Source: Shewanella oneidensis MR-1
Lineage (GTDB): Bacteria; Pseudomonadota; Gammaproteobacteria; Enterobacterales; Shewanellaceae
DNA length: 64,000 nucleotides
Direction of reading: 5' to 3'
Assembly (NCBI RefSeq): GCF_000146165.2
Contig: NC_004347.2
Span: forward strand, 3,650,821-3,714,820
A model generated the notes under the pieces. It worked only from the letters and a program-made list of their open reading frames with translations. It had not been told where the DNA came from and did no database searches. Positions 16,283 to 25,297 of this stretch are shown here, in pieces. The position numbers and the translations under genes are program-made. The number at the start of each line of letters is the position of its first letter. The first letter of the stretch is position 1.

Positions 16283-18907
16283 TTAGAAGCGCAGCGCCAT
16301 ACCAAGCTGATAACGCGCCTCACCCTCAAAACTCCATACAGGGTAATCGGCTTTAAACTCACTGATCACGCCTTTGGCATCAAGTGGAGCTACACCTTTT
16401 TGGATGCTGTCCTCTTCGAATAAATTCACCACTTCAAATGTGACAGATAAATAATCAGTCACATTGTAGTTAGCGCTTAAATCTACTGTGCCATAAGCTT
16501 GATGTTCGCGGTTACCGTAGAAACCTGGTAATTCACGCATCATATATTCTGAGCGCCAGTTATAGGCCGCACGGACAGAAAAATCATCCATTTCATAATA
16601 GCCCACTAAGTTTACAGTGTGCTTAGATGAATCAGAGAACACACCTACACGATCAGCGTAATTTTCAGCAGGTGATGATGCATCAGCAAAAGTATAATTG
16701 ACTAAGTAACCTAAACCATTATCAAACGCATCTTGTAACTGCAATTCAATACCATCGATTGAACCACCGGTGGCGTTAAAATATTCAGTCACAGTCCAAC
16801 AATCATAGACACCAACACCACAAGAACTGACGCCTTCCTTGATTAAGTTAGGATCTTCAATACCGATTTGTTGCTTTAATGTCTCTTTGGTAGAAATAAA
16901 GGAACTAACATCTTTAATAAAATAAGTCGCAGCAAACAAACCTTCGCTACTGAAATACCATTCTACACCTAAATCTGCTTGAGAAGCTTTAAAGGGTAAT
17001 AAAGCCACATTACCTATTACTTTCTTTTCATTATTAGGCGTGCCGTCATCAAAACCTGGCAATCTATTAGTTGCAAATAAATCGGCATAATTTGGTCTAG
17101 AGATAACTTGCGCGGCCGATGCTCGTAATATCACATCGCTTGCTAAATCAAAGGCAATGTTCATACTTGGCAGCACATCATTATAACTGGCTTTATCTGT
17201 GCTTAAATCATCGGCATAAACGCCTTTATTATTTAACGCATAATAATCTGATTCAATATCAGTAGAGATATATCTTAAGCCGAAGTTACCGCGAACACCT
17301 TCACCCGCAAATGTAGCCATAGTGTACAACGCTAAGTTTTTCTCTTGCAGCGTACCGTAACCAGATTTATCTAAGGTAAAGCCATCAATAGCAGCATAGG
17401 CGTCTCGAATCATGTTATCAAAAATAGGCTTGGGTAAGGTAAAACCTGCACCCGATGAAATCGTACCTGAATAGTATTCTGAGGCATTCTTAGCCATAAC
17501 ATTAGACACTATTGCTTTTTCAGTGGTTTGAGTCACTTCATGATCAGCATAACTTAGGCCTGATTTAATTGAAGTAATGACCCCAAATTCAACTGGTACA
17601 GTAATATCAAAAGTCGCAAACGCTTCTTCGTCGGTGTTAGGTTGCTTTTTAAGCGCCCAACCCGCCGTTTCTAACTTGTCATTAAAATCACTGGCATCAA
17701 AAGAATTATTGGCAATATCAATTTTAATCACATCACCAGTTGCATCATAGATACCGGCAAAATCACCAGGTTTACCAATAGACTGACCATAGTTTGAGGT
17801 TAAATCAGTACCGCCCTCAGCCTTCGTTTTACCAATGCGCCCTTCTAACTTATAGTCTTCAGCTTGATAGGCAAAATCTAAATCTACGGTATCGGAAGAC
17901 ATACTGGCTTTACGAGCCCAAGTTTGTGCCCACGCAAAACCACCTTTACCGGTATGCTCTATTAGGGTACAAACGCCTGCAGCGTTCTTCTGAATACACT
18001 TGTTCTCACCTTGCTGAGTCGGGAACAAGAAAATAGAAGTATTGGCATTATCGGCATCAAGCTGCAGACTCATTACATTAAGACCAAACTCGAGCGCATC
18101 GGTTGGACGATATTGGAAAGCAGCATTAATTGCAGTACGTTCACGATCTTGTTGAAACGTAGTTGGTACGATTTCGCCCCAACCTAATAGCGTTTCAATA
18201 CCGTTACGTTGGTATTGGGTTTTATCGAGTGAACCAGCCAATAAGAAGCCGAATTTTTCATCGTCGTCTTTCCAGCTATATAAGCCTGAAGTTTGCGGGT
18301 CAATTTCTTCAGAAACAGTACCATAATCGCCTTTTGCGCTTAAGAATAGTGAATTTGCTTCTAAATCAAGCGGCTTACGGGTTTTTACTGTAATAGTACC
18401 GCCAACACCACCTTCAGCAATATCTGCTTGAGATGATTTATTGACTAAGATGCCCCCGACAAGTTCAGGCGGTAGCAAACTATAATTAAAGCTACGATCA
18501 ATCGCTTGTTGATCAAACCAACCAGTCGAAGCAACAGTATGGCCGTTTAATAAAGTACGAGTCAATTGGTTAGATGCACCGCGGATAGACACTTGCTGTC
18601 CTTGGCCAAACTGACGATTGACTGCAACACCGGGAATACGCGCTAAAGATTCACCGACATCACCATCAGGGAATTTACCAATATCTTCAGCGGTAACAGC
18701 ATCAACCACAGAGTCAGAAAAACGTTTATCGTTTACAGAGGCTTTCATTGAAGCACGCATACCACGCACTTCAATCTTTTCAATATTTTCTGGAGCAGCT
18801 GCAGTGGCTTCAGCCTCAGCAGCGACAGCACTGATTGAAACAGCGCTGCCGAGTAGAATAGCAATGTTTGTAGCTAGTACACTTTTCTTAAAGGATGATG
18901 GTCGCAT
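16283..18907 (-). CDS. TonB-dependent receptor, probable GlcNAc oligosaccharide importer
   Basis: This outer-membrane receptor has about 874 residues. It begins with a signal peptide (VLATNIAILLGSAVSISAVAA) and a TonB-box-like segment IEKIEVRG. A plug domain follows (AVTAEDIGKFPDGDVGESLARI, RIPGVAVNRQFGQGQQVSIRG), then a 22-strand barrel ending in the aromatic C-terminus GMALRF. The plug signature matches the TonB-Xanth-Caul subfamily (TIGR01782), which is used for plant and chitin sugars. The ATG at 18907 has GGAAGGG 7 bp upstream and gives a normal signal peptide; the frame is open to 18955. A perfect copy of the NagR operator lies ~58 bp upstream, so it should be induced by GlcNAc. The substrate is inferred from regulation and context only. 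Confidence 0.92.
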   Translation of the reverse strand: MRPSSFKKSVLATNIAILLGSAVSISAVAAEAEATAAAPENIEKIEVRGMRASMKASVNDKRFSDSVVDAVTAEDIGKFPDGDVGESLARIPGVAVNRQFGQGQQVSIRGASNQLTRTLLNGHTVASTGWFDQQAIDRSFNYSLLPPELVGGILVNKSSQADIAEGGVGGTITVKTRKPLDLEANSLFLSAKGDYGTVSEEIDPQTSGLYSWKDDDEKFGFLLAGSLDKTQYQRNGIETLLGWGEIVPTTFQQDRERTAINAAFQYRPTDALEFGLNVMSLQLDADNANTSIFLFPTQQGENKCIQKNAAGVCTLIEHTGKGGFAWAQTWARKASMSSDTVDLDFAYQAEDYKLEGRIGKTKAEGGTDLTSNYGQSIGKPGDFAGIYDATGDVIKIDIANNSFDASDFNDKLETAGWALKKQPNTDEEAFATFDITVPVEFGVITSIKSGLSYADHEVTQTTEKAIVSNVMAKNASEYYSGTISSGAGFTLPKPIFDNMIRDAYAAIDGFTLDKSGYGTLQEKNLALYTMATFAGEGVRGNFGLRYISTDIESDYYALNNKGVYADDLSTDKASYNDVLPSMNIAFDLASDVILRASAAQVISRPNYADLFATNRLPGFDDGTPNNEKKVIGNVALLPFKASQADLGVEWYFSSEGLFAATYFIKDVSSFISTKETLKQQIGIEDPNLIKEGVSSCGVGVYDCWTVTEYFNATGGSIDGIELQLQDAFDNGLGYLVNYTFADASSPAENYADRVGVFSDSSKHTVNLVGYYEMDDFSVRAAYNWRSEYMMRELPGFYGNREHQAYGTVDLSANYNVTDYLSVTFEVVNLFEEDSIQKGVAPLDAKGVISEFKADYPVWSFEGEARYQLGMALRF

Positions 18908-18963
18908 CTCGTTTCCCTTCCATAACTTTATTATCGTTTTAGTATTCATAACCATTCCGATGG

Positions 18964-18981
18964 AATGACAACGCTGTCATG
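18964..18981. promoter_or_regulatory. NagR-type operator upstream of the TonB receptor
   Basis: AATGACAACGCTGTCATG contains the complete 16-bp near-palindrome. It lies 58 bp before the receptor start codon. Apart from this and the variant palindrome at 19238, the 425-bp gap to nagR is AT-rich and shows no coding potential. Confidence 0.88.
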
Positions 18982-19237
18982 TCTAGAGCAAACATTACAC
19001 AATAATTAACAGCCTTGCCACAACAAAATAACTCTGGACGAAAAAAAATGTCATAAAACTGACTTTCGCGGGTTCAAAAGGGAATATATTCAAGTAAAAA
19101 TAATCACTTAAATAACATGATGTAAAATTACAACTTATAACGGTGTGTTAACAGTTGAAAAATGCCGCAGTTTGTAACAATTGAGCATTGCCATAAGGCA
19201 TAAATGCTCGCACTATAAGCAATATAATAAAAGTTAA

Positions 19238-19254
19238 CCGACAAGGTTGTCGGC
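19238..19254. promoter_or_regulatory. variant LacI-type palindrome upstream of nagR
   Basis: CCGACAAGGTTGTCGG is an inverted repeat with 7-bp arms (CCGACAA, TTGTCGG). It keeps the GACA...TGTC half-sites of the NagR operators but has GG instead of CG in the centre. It lies ~80 bp before nagR and could be an autoregulatory site, or a site for another LacI-type protein. Confidence 0.5.
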
Positions 19255-19332
19255 TTGTAAATTGTGCTTAAAGGATTTAGGTTCATCAATCCAGTAGCCC
19301 TTCACAAATTCGAATAAAGAGTTTTTAGATCA

Positions 19333-20349
19333 ATGAAAGTCACTATCAACGACGTAGCTAAATATGCTGGAGTGTCAATCAAGACGGTTTCCCGCGTAAC
19401 CAATAATGAACCTTCAGTGAAACAAGCCACAGTTGATAAGGTGAACGAGGCCATCAAGGTATTAAACTACCAACCCAACCTAGCAGCGAGAAATCTTGCA
19501 GGCACAAAATCCTATGCTATTGGTTTTATTTATGATAACCCGAACGCTTATTACATTATTGATATGCAAAATGGGATTTTATCGGCATGCAAGGATAAAG
19601 GCTATGAGCTCGTTATTCACCCTTGTAATGCTAAATCAGATACAATTTGCGATGAGCTGACTCAGCTAGTGAAATATTCTAGGCTCGCGGGTTTAGTATT
19701 AACACCGCCACTTTCAGAAGATCCAAAAGTGCTTAAATCCCTCAACGAAATCGATGCTAATTATGTCCGCATTATTGCTGGCGAGGGGATTATAGAGCCA
19801 GATGGTCTCACCATTTTAGTAAATGACAAATCTGGTGCAGTTGAAATAACCCAGCATTTGATTGATTTGGGGCATAAAAATATCGCCTTTTTGAGTGGTG
19901 ATTTGCACCACGAATCCACAAAGGAGCGGTTACTAGGTTATAAACAAGCATTAACAAAAAACCATCTAATTCTGAATGAAAATTACATAATTGAAGGGAA
20001 ATACTCATTTGAATCGGGGGTAGAAGGCGCAAATACCCTGATAAAACTTAAAAACCGCCCTACCGCTATTGTTGCTTGTAACGACGAAATTGCTGCAGGA
20101 GCACTTTTTGCGGCGCGTTTAGCAGGGCTTGATATTCCTGGCGACTTGTCGATTGTAGGATTCGAGGACAGCCCGTTCTCACGCCAAACTTGGCCAAAAC
20201 TCACAACAGTTCATCAACCCAATTCTGAAATTGCCCAAGTCGCAACAGAGCTATTAATTGCTAAACGCCGTGAGCAAGATGCAAAGTTTACGAAAACATT
20301 TACACCAGAGCCCGTTATCCGAGACTCTTCGGCTTCACCTAAGCACTAG
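19333..20349 (+). CDS. nagR: LacI-family transcriptional repressor of GlcNAc utilisation
   Basis: This regulator of 338 residues has the standard LacI build. The helix-turn-helix and hinge are at residues 1-55 (TINDVAKYAGVSIKTVSRVT and the LNYQPNLAARNLAG hinge). A periplasmic-binding-protein-like ligand domain follows, with SYAIGFIYDNPNAYYI, LGHKNIAFLSGD and STKERLLGYKQAL, ending in the typical DLSIVGFEDSPFSRQTWPKLTTV. In Shewanella this gene sits divergent from the TonB receptor of the nag cluster and its product, NagR, represses the regulon until GlcNAc-6-phosphate accumulates. The matching operators in this window fit. The ribosome site is weak (AAAGAG, ~11 bp). Confidence 0.9.
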   Translation: MKVTINDVAKYAGVSIKTVSRVTNNEPSVKQATVDKVNEAIKVLNYQPNLAARNLAGTKSYAIGFIYDNPNAYYIIDMQNGILSACKDKGYELVIHPCNAKSDTICDELTQLVKYSRLAGLVLTPPLSEDPKVLKSLNEIDANYVRIIAGEGIIEPDGLTILVNDKSGAVEITQHLIDLGHKNIAFLSGDLHHESTKERLLGYKQALTKNHLILNENYIIEGKYSFESGVEGANTLIKLKNRPTAIVACNDEIAAGALFAARLAGLDIPGDLSIVGFEDSPFSRQTWPKLTTVHQPNSEIAQVATELLIAKRREQDAKFTKTFTPEPVIRDSSASPKH

Positions 20350-20503
20350 AGCGTGTTGACGTTTTAAGAATATTTTTGCGGCAATGTGCCGAACGTTTAT
20401 CTCAGAGAAGTCCGAGAGGTGTCGTTATTCTTCATAAACGAACACTAACTCAGCAGAAATGCCTTAACTGTATTGATACACCTTAACTAAGAAATGCCAC
20501 CCT

Positions 20504-20544
20504 AAAGAACAAAACAGAGAGCATAGCTCTCTGTTTTGTTCTTT
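20504..20544. terminator. bidirectional terminator between nagR and ndh
   Basis: The 19-bp perfect arms AAAGAACAAAACAGAGAGC and the complementary GCTCTCTGTTTTGTTCTTT enclose an ATA loop. A/T runs at both ends allow termination from both strands. It lies just 5 bp beyond the ndh stop and ~155 bp after nagR. Confidence 0.9.
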
Positions 20545-20548
20545 ATGA

Positions 20549-21838
20549 TTAGTGTAATTTCAGCTTTGGCCTTTGCCATTTAAGCAGCTTTTGCGCAATG
20601 CGATAGATAATTGCGGAAAACCAACCATAAAGACTCGCTAAGTGCCTTTGATATAGAGAAATATACATAAGCCTTGCAATATGCCCTTCGACAAAGAAAG
20701 TGCCTGAACGCAAATTCCCCATTAAATTACCCACGGCCGAAAAGCGGCTTAAGGAGACTAAGGAACCATAATCTTTATATACAAAAGGCTTTTCAACCTT
20801 ACCCTGTAATCGGTTCACTATATTCTCATATAGTGTATCCGCCATCTGCGCAGCGGCTTGAGCGCGAGGAGGTACTGGTTGACCAGAGTCTAGGATCAAT
20901 AAAGCACAATCCCCAATCGCATAAATATCTTGTTGACCTTTTACCCGCATACAAGCATCCACTTCGACTTGATTTCGAGGCGTAATGGGTAACTTAGAAA
21001 AGTTTTGGAAGGCTTTGGGCCCCTTTACTCCCGCCGCCCAAACCTTAAGACTGGCCTTGATCATATCGCCGTCTTGAGTGATAAAGCCATCACGAGTCAC
21101 TTCTTTCACTTGTACGCCAATATGTAATCGAATACCTATTTTATCAAGCACAGCTTGCGCTCTCGCACTTACCCGCTCTGGCAGTTGGGGAAGAATCTTG
21201 GGTGATGCTTCAATCAGATGTACATCAAGATGATGTTTAGAGATATTGAGATAACCATATTCTTTAACAGATTCAATTACATGATGAAGTTCTGCGGCCA
21301 ACTCAACACCTGTTGCACCCGCACCAACAATACCTATACTGACTTTCTCTTGAGTTTCATTGAGTTGTAACAGGGCATCCAAGAGCTTTTGATGAAATAA
21401 GTTAGCGTTATCTAAGCTATCAAGGAAAATACAATGTTGTTCAGCACCAAGGGTGTTAAAACTATTTGAGACACCACCTAAAGCAAGCACTAAAAAATCA
21501 TATTCAATCTGACGGGGCTCAAGCAGTAATTCCCCTGAATCACTATAAACCGCTGCAAGTCGAATTGTCTTAGTATCGGGGTCACACTGTTCTATCTCTC
21601 CTCGAAGATACCGATATCCGTTCTTAAGACCATGATCTCTATAAAGTAACCCCTCAATAGATTGATCAATCACTCCCACAGCAACTTCGTGTAATTTCGG
21701 CTTCCAAATATGAATAGGGCTTTTATCAATTAAGCAGACATCAACGACATCACTTCCACCTAACTTGCGGCCTAACTTAGAGGCAAGCGCCAAACCCGCA
21801 GCACCACCGCCCACAATCACTATTCGCTTAGTAGCCAA
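20549..21838 (-). CDS. ndh: NADH:quinone oxidoreductase type II (NDH-2)
   Basis: This monotopic membrane flavoprotein of 429 residues passes electrons from NADH to the quinone pool without pumping protons. The FAD-binding motif is RIVIVGGGAAGLALASKLG at the N-terminus. The second, NADH-binding, dinucleotide fold is VSIGIVGAGATGVELAAELH in the middle. The FAD-contacting DIYAIGDCALL block is present at about residue 315, followed by VPPRAQAAAQMADTLYENI, which is typical of Ndh. The basic, hydrophobic C-terminal tail fits membrane attachment. The gene is monocistronic; the nearest upstream feature is an IS256 copy ~150 bp away on the opposite strand. Confidence 0.9.
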   Translation of the reverse strand: MATKRIVIVGGGAAGLALASKLGRKLGGSDVVDVCLIDKSPIHIWKPKLHEVAVGVIDQSIEGLLYRDHGLKNGYRYLRGEIEQCDPDTKTIRLAAVYSDSGELLLEPRQIEYDFLVLALGGVSNSFNTLGAEQHCIFLDSLDNANLFHQKLLDALLQLNETQEKVSIGIVGAGATGVELAAELHHVIESVKEYGYLNISKHHLDVHLIEASPKILPQLPERVSARAQAVLDKIGIRLHIGVQVKEVTRDGFITQDGDMIKASLKVWAAGVKGPKAFQNFSKLPITPRNQVEVDACMRVKGQQDIYAIGDCALLILDSGQPVPPRAQAAAQMADTLYENIVNRLQGKVEKPFVYKDYGSLVSLSRFSAVGNLMGNLRSGTFFVEGHIARLMYISLYQRHLASLYGWFSAIIYRIAQKLLKWQRPKLKLH

Positions 21839-21989
21839 AATAACAACCTCAACAAACTCATGTAAATGGCTAAGTTATACCACGGAACAGATAAGAGATA
21901 ACTACTTTAGTCTAACTAAACAGGCAATTTAGCATTAAAGATATTTCAGAAACAATAAACCACACGATAAAATTTGAGCAGCAAAAAGG

Positions 21990-23282
21990 GGTAGTGTTCA
22001 TAATTCTGTGTCATTTCAGTAAAATATTCAAAAACAGGAATGACACATGACCCAACCTTTTAACTTCGAACAAGCCCTTAAAGATCTGCAATCAGGTAAA
22101 AGCCTCACAGGTAAAGACAGCATTCTTGGCCCACTGATCAAGCAACTCACTGAAGCGGCTCTCCAGGCTGAGCTTGAGCAGCATTTAGCGCATGATCCTC
22201 AGCCTAATCGTAAAAATGGCAAAACCCCTAAGACCATTAAGCATCCGTCCGGTAACTTTGAGTTAGACGCGCCTAGAGACCGCAATGGCACCTTTGAGCC
22301 TCAGTTGATTAAGAAAAATCAAACTACACTAACCGATGAAATCGAACGTAAAGTGTTATCGATGTTCAGTATAGGTATGAGCTATCGCGATATTAATCAA
22401 CATGTTGAAGATATGTATGGGCTCAATGTGTCTAACGCAACAGTCAGTGCTATCACTGACAAACTCATCCCCGAACTTAAAGCGTGGCAGCAGCGCCCAT
22501 TAGATAGCCATTATCCTATCGTTTGGCTTGATGCGATACATTATAAAGTCAAAGAGGATGGGCGTTACGTCAGTAAAGCCGTTTACACATTGTTAGCGCT
22601 TAATATGAAAGGAAAAAAGGAAATTTTAGGGCTTCACTTATCCGAAAATGAAGGCGCTAATTACTGGCTATCCGTACTGACCGATCTTAATAATCGTGGT
22701 GTAAAAGATATTCTTATCGCCTGTGTTGACGGCTTGACCGGTTTCCCTGAGGCCATAGCCAGTATCTTTCCTCATACGGAAACACAGCTATGCGTTATCC
22801 ACCAGATCCGTAACTCAATGAAGTATGTCGCCTCAAAAAATCAGAAAGCGTTTATGGCTGATTTAAAGCCTGTGTATCGAGCCGTGAGTAAAGAAGCCGC
22901 AGAGATGGCATTGGACGAACTGGAGGCCAAATGGGGTGATGCTTATCCGTTGGTAATCAACTCTTGGCGTCGCAAATGGCATAATTTGTCTCATTATTTT
23001 AAGTACCCAGAACATATCAGGAAAGTGATTTACACGACCAATGCAGTTGAGGCTGTACATCGCCAATTTAGAAAGCTCACCAAAACCAAAGGTGCTTTTC
23101 CTAATGAAAATAGCTTGTTGAAGCTACTTTACGCAGGCATATTAAACGCCTCAGATAAATGGACCATGCCAATCCACAATTGGAGCCTTTGTTTATCTCA
23201 GTTAGCGATTTATTTTGAAGGACGTTTAGATAGCGTGCTAGAAATTTAAAAATTAGCCTGACACAGAATTTTGAACGCCCTC
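21990..23282 (+). mobile_element. IS256-family insertion sequence, copy 1 (1293 bp) with 8-bp target duplication
   Basis: The element runs from GGTAGTGTTC to GAACGCCCTC. The terminal inverted repeats are GGTAGTGTTCATAATTCTGT on the left and, read inward from the right, GAGGGCGTTCAAAATTCTGT; both continue with GTCA. The direct repeat CAAAAAGG is present at 21982-21989 and again at 23283-23290, so the insertion is intact and probably recent. Eight-bp duplications are usual for IS256. The right-hand duplication supplies the T run (minus strand) of the glnB terminator. Confidence 0.95.
22047..23249 (+). CDS. IS256-family (mutator type) transposase, copy 1
   Basis: This intact DDE transposase has 400 residues. 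The first catalytic aspartate is in IVWLDAIHYKVKEDGRYVS, the second in ILIACVDGLTGFPEAI, and the glutamate in IYTTNAVEAVHRQFRKLTK, which is the mutator signature. The C-terminal motif HCVIHQIRNS-like region appears as LCVIHQIRNSMKYV. The start ATG has AGGAATG upstream and lies 57 bp inside the left end. The protein is identical to that of the second copy at 25355, although the genes differ at about eleven silent positions. Confidence 0.96.
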   Translation: MTQPFNFEQALKDLQSGKSLTGKDSILGPLIKQLTEAALQAELEQHLAHDPQPNRKNGKTPKTIKHPSGNFELDAPRDRNGTFEPQLIKKNQTTLTDEIERKVLSMFSIGMSYRDINQHVEDMYGLNVSNATVSAITDKLIPELKAWQQRPLDSHYPIVWLDAIHYKVKEDGRYVSKAVYTLLALNMKGKKEILGLHLSENEGANYWLSVLTDLNNRGVKDILIACVDGLTGFPEAIASIFPHTETQLCVIHQIRNSMKYVASKNQKAFMADLKPVYRAVSKEAAEMALDELEAKWGDAYPLVINSWRRKWHNLSHYFKYPEHIRKVIYTTNAVEAVHRQFRKLTKTKGAFPNENSLLKLLYAGILNASDKWTMPIHNWSLCLSQLAIYFEGRLDSVLEI

Positions 23283-23283
23283 C

Positions 23284-23301
23284 AAAAAGGGCCCTCGGCC
23301 C
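23284..23301 (-). terminator. glnB terminator, abutted by the IS256 insertion
   Basis: On the minus strand GGGCC-GAG-GGCCC is followed by five T. The T run is the target duplication of the IS256 copy, so the insertion hit the distal edge of this terminator and restored it by duplicating the target. Confidence 0.75.
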
Positions 23302-23322
23302 CTAATTTAAAAAAGCACGAGC

Positions 23323-23682
<360 letters not shown>

Positions 23683-23906
23683 TTACACATAATCAAACTG
23701 AATACCGCTAGCTTACACGGGCTTAAGACTTTATTGAAGCATAGGCATCGCTTTACTCATAAAACACAGTATCTATAAAACGATTCTTAGCACGTAAAAT
23801 TCTAAAAAATACGCCACAGATTTAGCATCGCATTTTATACTTACGATTAGCTGTTAAAGATTAACTCTGCCTGCAGGACGCGGGGCCCTTACAACAAGGA
23901 AGTGCT

Positions 23907-24419
23907 ATGAAACCTCATCAGTACGGCTTTAGCCTAATAGAACTCATCACAACACTATCTATCTCTACGCTCCTTATCTCGATCGGGGCACCGACTTATA
24001 CCGACATCACTGACCATATTAGAGCAGACTCTAATATTAAAACGATTCAACAAACATTCGTATTTGCACGTAACACCGCAATCAACTATGGCTATAGAGT
24101 GACAGTTTGCCCCTTAGTCGATGGTCAATGCACTGAAGATTGGCAACAAGGAATTTCCGTTTTTACTGATTCAGGAACTGTTGAAACGCTCGATCTCAAT
24201 GATAAAGTGATTAAGACTGTAGATGGATTCGATGGGAGAGACTTTATCAAATACAACCGAAGTTCAGTTAAATTTCAACCAGATGGGCTAGCTTCAGGCA
24301 GTAATGGTACCTTTAAATATTGTCCACGGACAATTGATAGCAAAAACTCTAAAGCCGTTATAGTCAATCAAGCTGGACGGGTGCGCCTCTCAACGGCTAA
24401 AAATATCGACTGTAAATAA
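23907..24419 (+). CDS. fimT: type IV pilus minor pseudopilin, GspH/FimT family (first of two tandem paralogues)
   Basis: This prepilin-like protein of 170 residues has a short leader ending in glycine and the class III cleavage site (QYG-FSLIELITTLSISTLLI). The usual glutamate is at position +5 of the mature part. A GspH domain follows, with VFARNTAINYGYRVTVCPL and VKFQPDGLASGSNGTFKYCP. The cysteines CPL...C, YCP and a final C are conserved in FimT. It is expected to help prime pilus assembly with PilV, PilW, PilX and PilE, and FimT homologues in other genera bind DNA during uptake. The start ATG has AAGGAA 6 bp upstream. Confidence 0.85.
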   Translation: MKPHQYGFSLIELITTLSISTLLISIGAPTYTDITDHIRADSNIKTIQQTFVFARNTAINYGYRVTVCPLVDGQCTEDWQQGISVFTDSGTVETLDLNDKVIKTVDGFDGRDFIKYNRSSVKFQPDGLASGSNGTFKYCPRTIDSKNSKAVIVNQAGRVRLSTAKNIDCK

Positions 24420-24704
24420 ATGATTAACACAAATTATGCTAGCACGCATAGTGTCGAACACTGCTAAGTTCTGAACGCTCCACTGCTGTATTACTGTATA
24501 AAGGTGCGGAGGGGAACGTTCAATGCTCTGTATATAAATCGCTCAACAAAAAGTAAAAACCATTTTGAAACCTTGCCTATTGGCTGCTCCAATTATAAAC
24601 AGCCATGTCAATCAACTTATTGGTTATATTGAATAACTTAGATAGTTACTGATCTTAAAGACTCTCTCGCATATACTTAAGCGAATTAAAGCGAGGATTG
24701 TGCA

Positions 24705-25199
24705 ATGTTTACTATCTCAAAAGGTTTTACTTTGGTTGAACTGATGGTTACCATCGCGATTGCAGCTTTGCTCCTTTCTGTTGGCGTCCCATCATTTACT
24801 GCAATCTATGAAGCGACTCGCAGCGCAAATGAAATGCAAAAAATCAATGACCTCTTTGCCTTTGCTCGAAATCAAGCAGTGAATTACGGTGCTACTGTCA
24901 CGGTATGTCCCTATGCAGCAACGCCCTGTGGTAATGACTGGACTAAAGGGTTTAGTGTGTATATTGAGAATAATGGCGCGAAAAAAGTCCTTAAGGTAAT
25001 AGATGGGTTTAGCTCTAAAGACACTATCTCATTAACTGGCCCAACTGATAAAACCGTGAACTTTACTCCTGATGGCTTAGTTTCTACTGAGACATCAATT
25101 ATATATTGTCCTAGCGGAGAAAGTGATGGTTCTAAAAGCATTAAAATTAGCACATCAGGCTTGATTAAAGAGGGAAGTGATAATCAAAGCTGCTCATAA
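24705..25199 (+). CDS. fimT: type IV pilus minor pseudopilin, GspH/FimT family (second tandem paralogue)
   Basis: This prepilin of 164 residues has the leader MFTISKG followed by FTLVELMVTIAIAALLLSVG. The domain layout equals that of its neighbour: FAFARNQAVNYGATVTVCPY, VNFTPDGLVS, IIYCPSGES and a terminal cysteine. It lies 285 bp after the first copy. The gap is AT-rich, with an imperfect inverted repeat around TGAACG...CGTTCA (24472-24533) and no gene. The two proteins are clearly homologous but diverged, so the duplication is old. Downstream, an IS256 copy separates it from the convergent pil operon. Confidence 0.85.
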   Translation: MFTISKGFTLVELMVTIAIAALLLSVGVPSFTAIYEATRSANEMQKINDLFAFARNQAVNYGATVTVCPYAATPCGNDWTKGFSVYIENNGAKKVLKVIDGFSSKDTISLTGPTDKTVNFTPDGLVSTETSIIYCPSGESDGSKSIKISTSGLIKEGSDNQSCS

Positions 25200-25297
25200 A
25201 TAACGGAACAAGTAGACATAGATTATCACTTCAATTCAGTATCAGTCAAAACGCCCAATGAAATGGAACGATTTGATAATTTTTAAGTTACCTTTTA

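Noticed and set aside
19120..19133. TGTAAAATTACA-like palindrome between the TonB receptor and nagR as a HexR site
   Set aside because: The spacer between TGTAA and TTACA is 2 bp instead of 5, so it does not fit the HexR pattern seen at the other two places.
24420..24704. A gene or terminator between the two fimT paralogues
   Set aside because: There is only an imperfect inverted repeat around TGAACG and CGTTCA with no T run, and no frame with a ribosome site. It is left as plain intergenic DNA.
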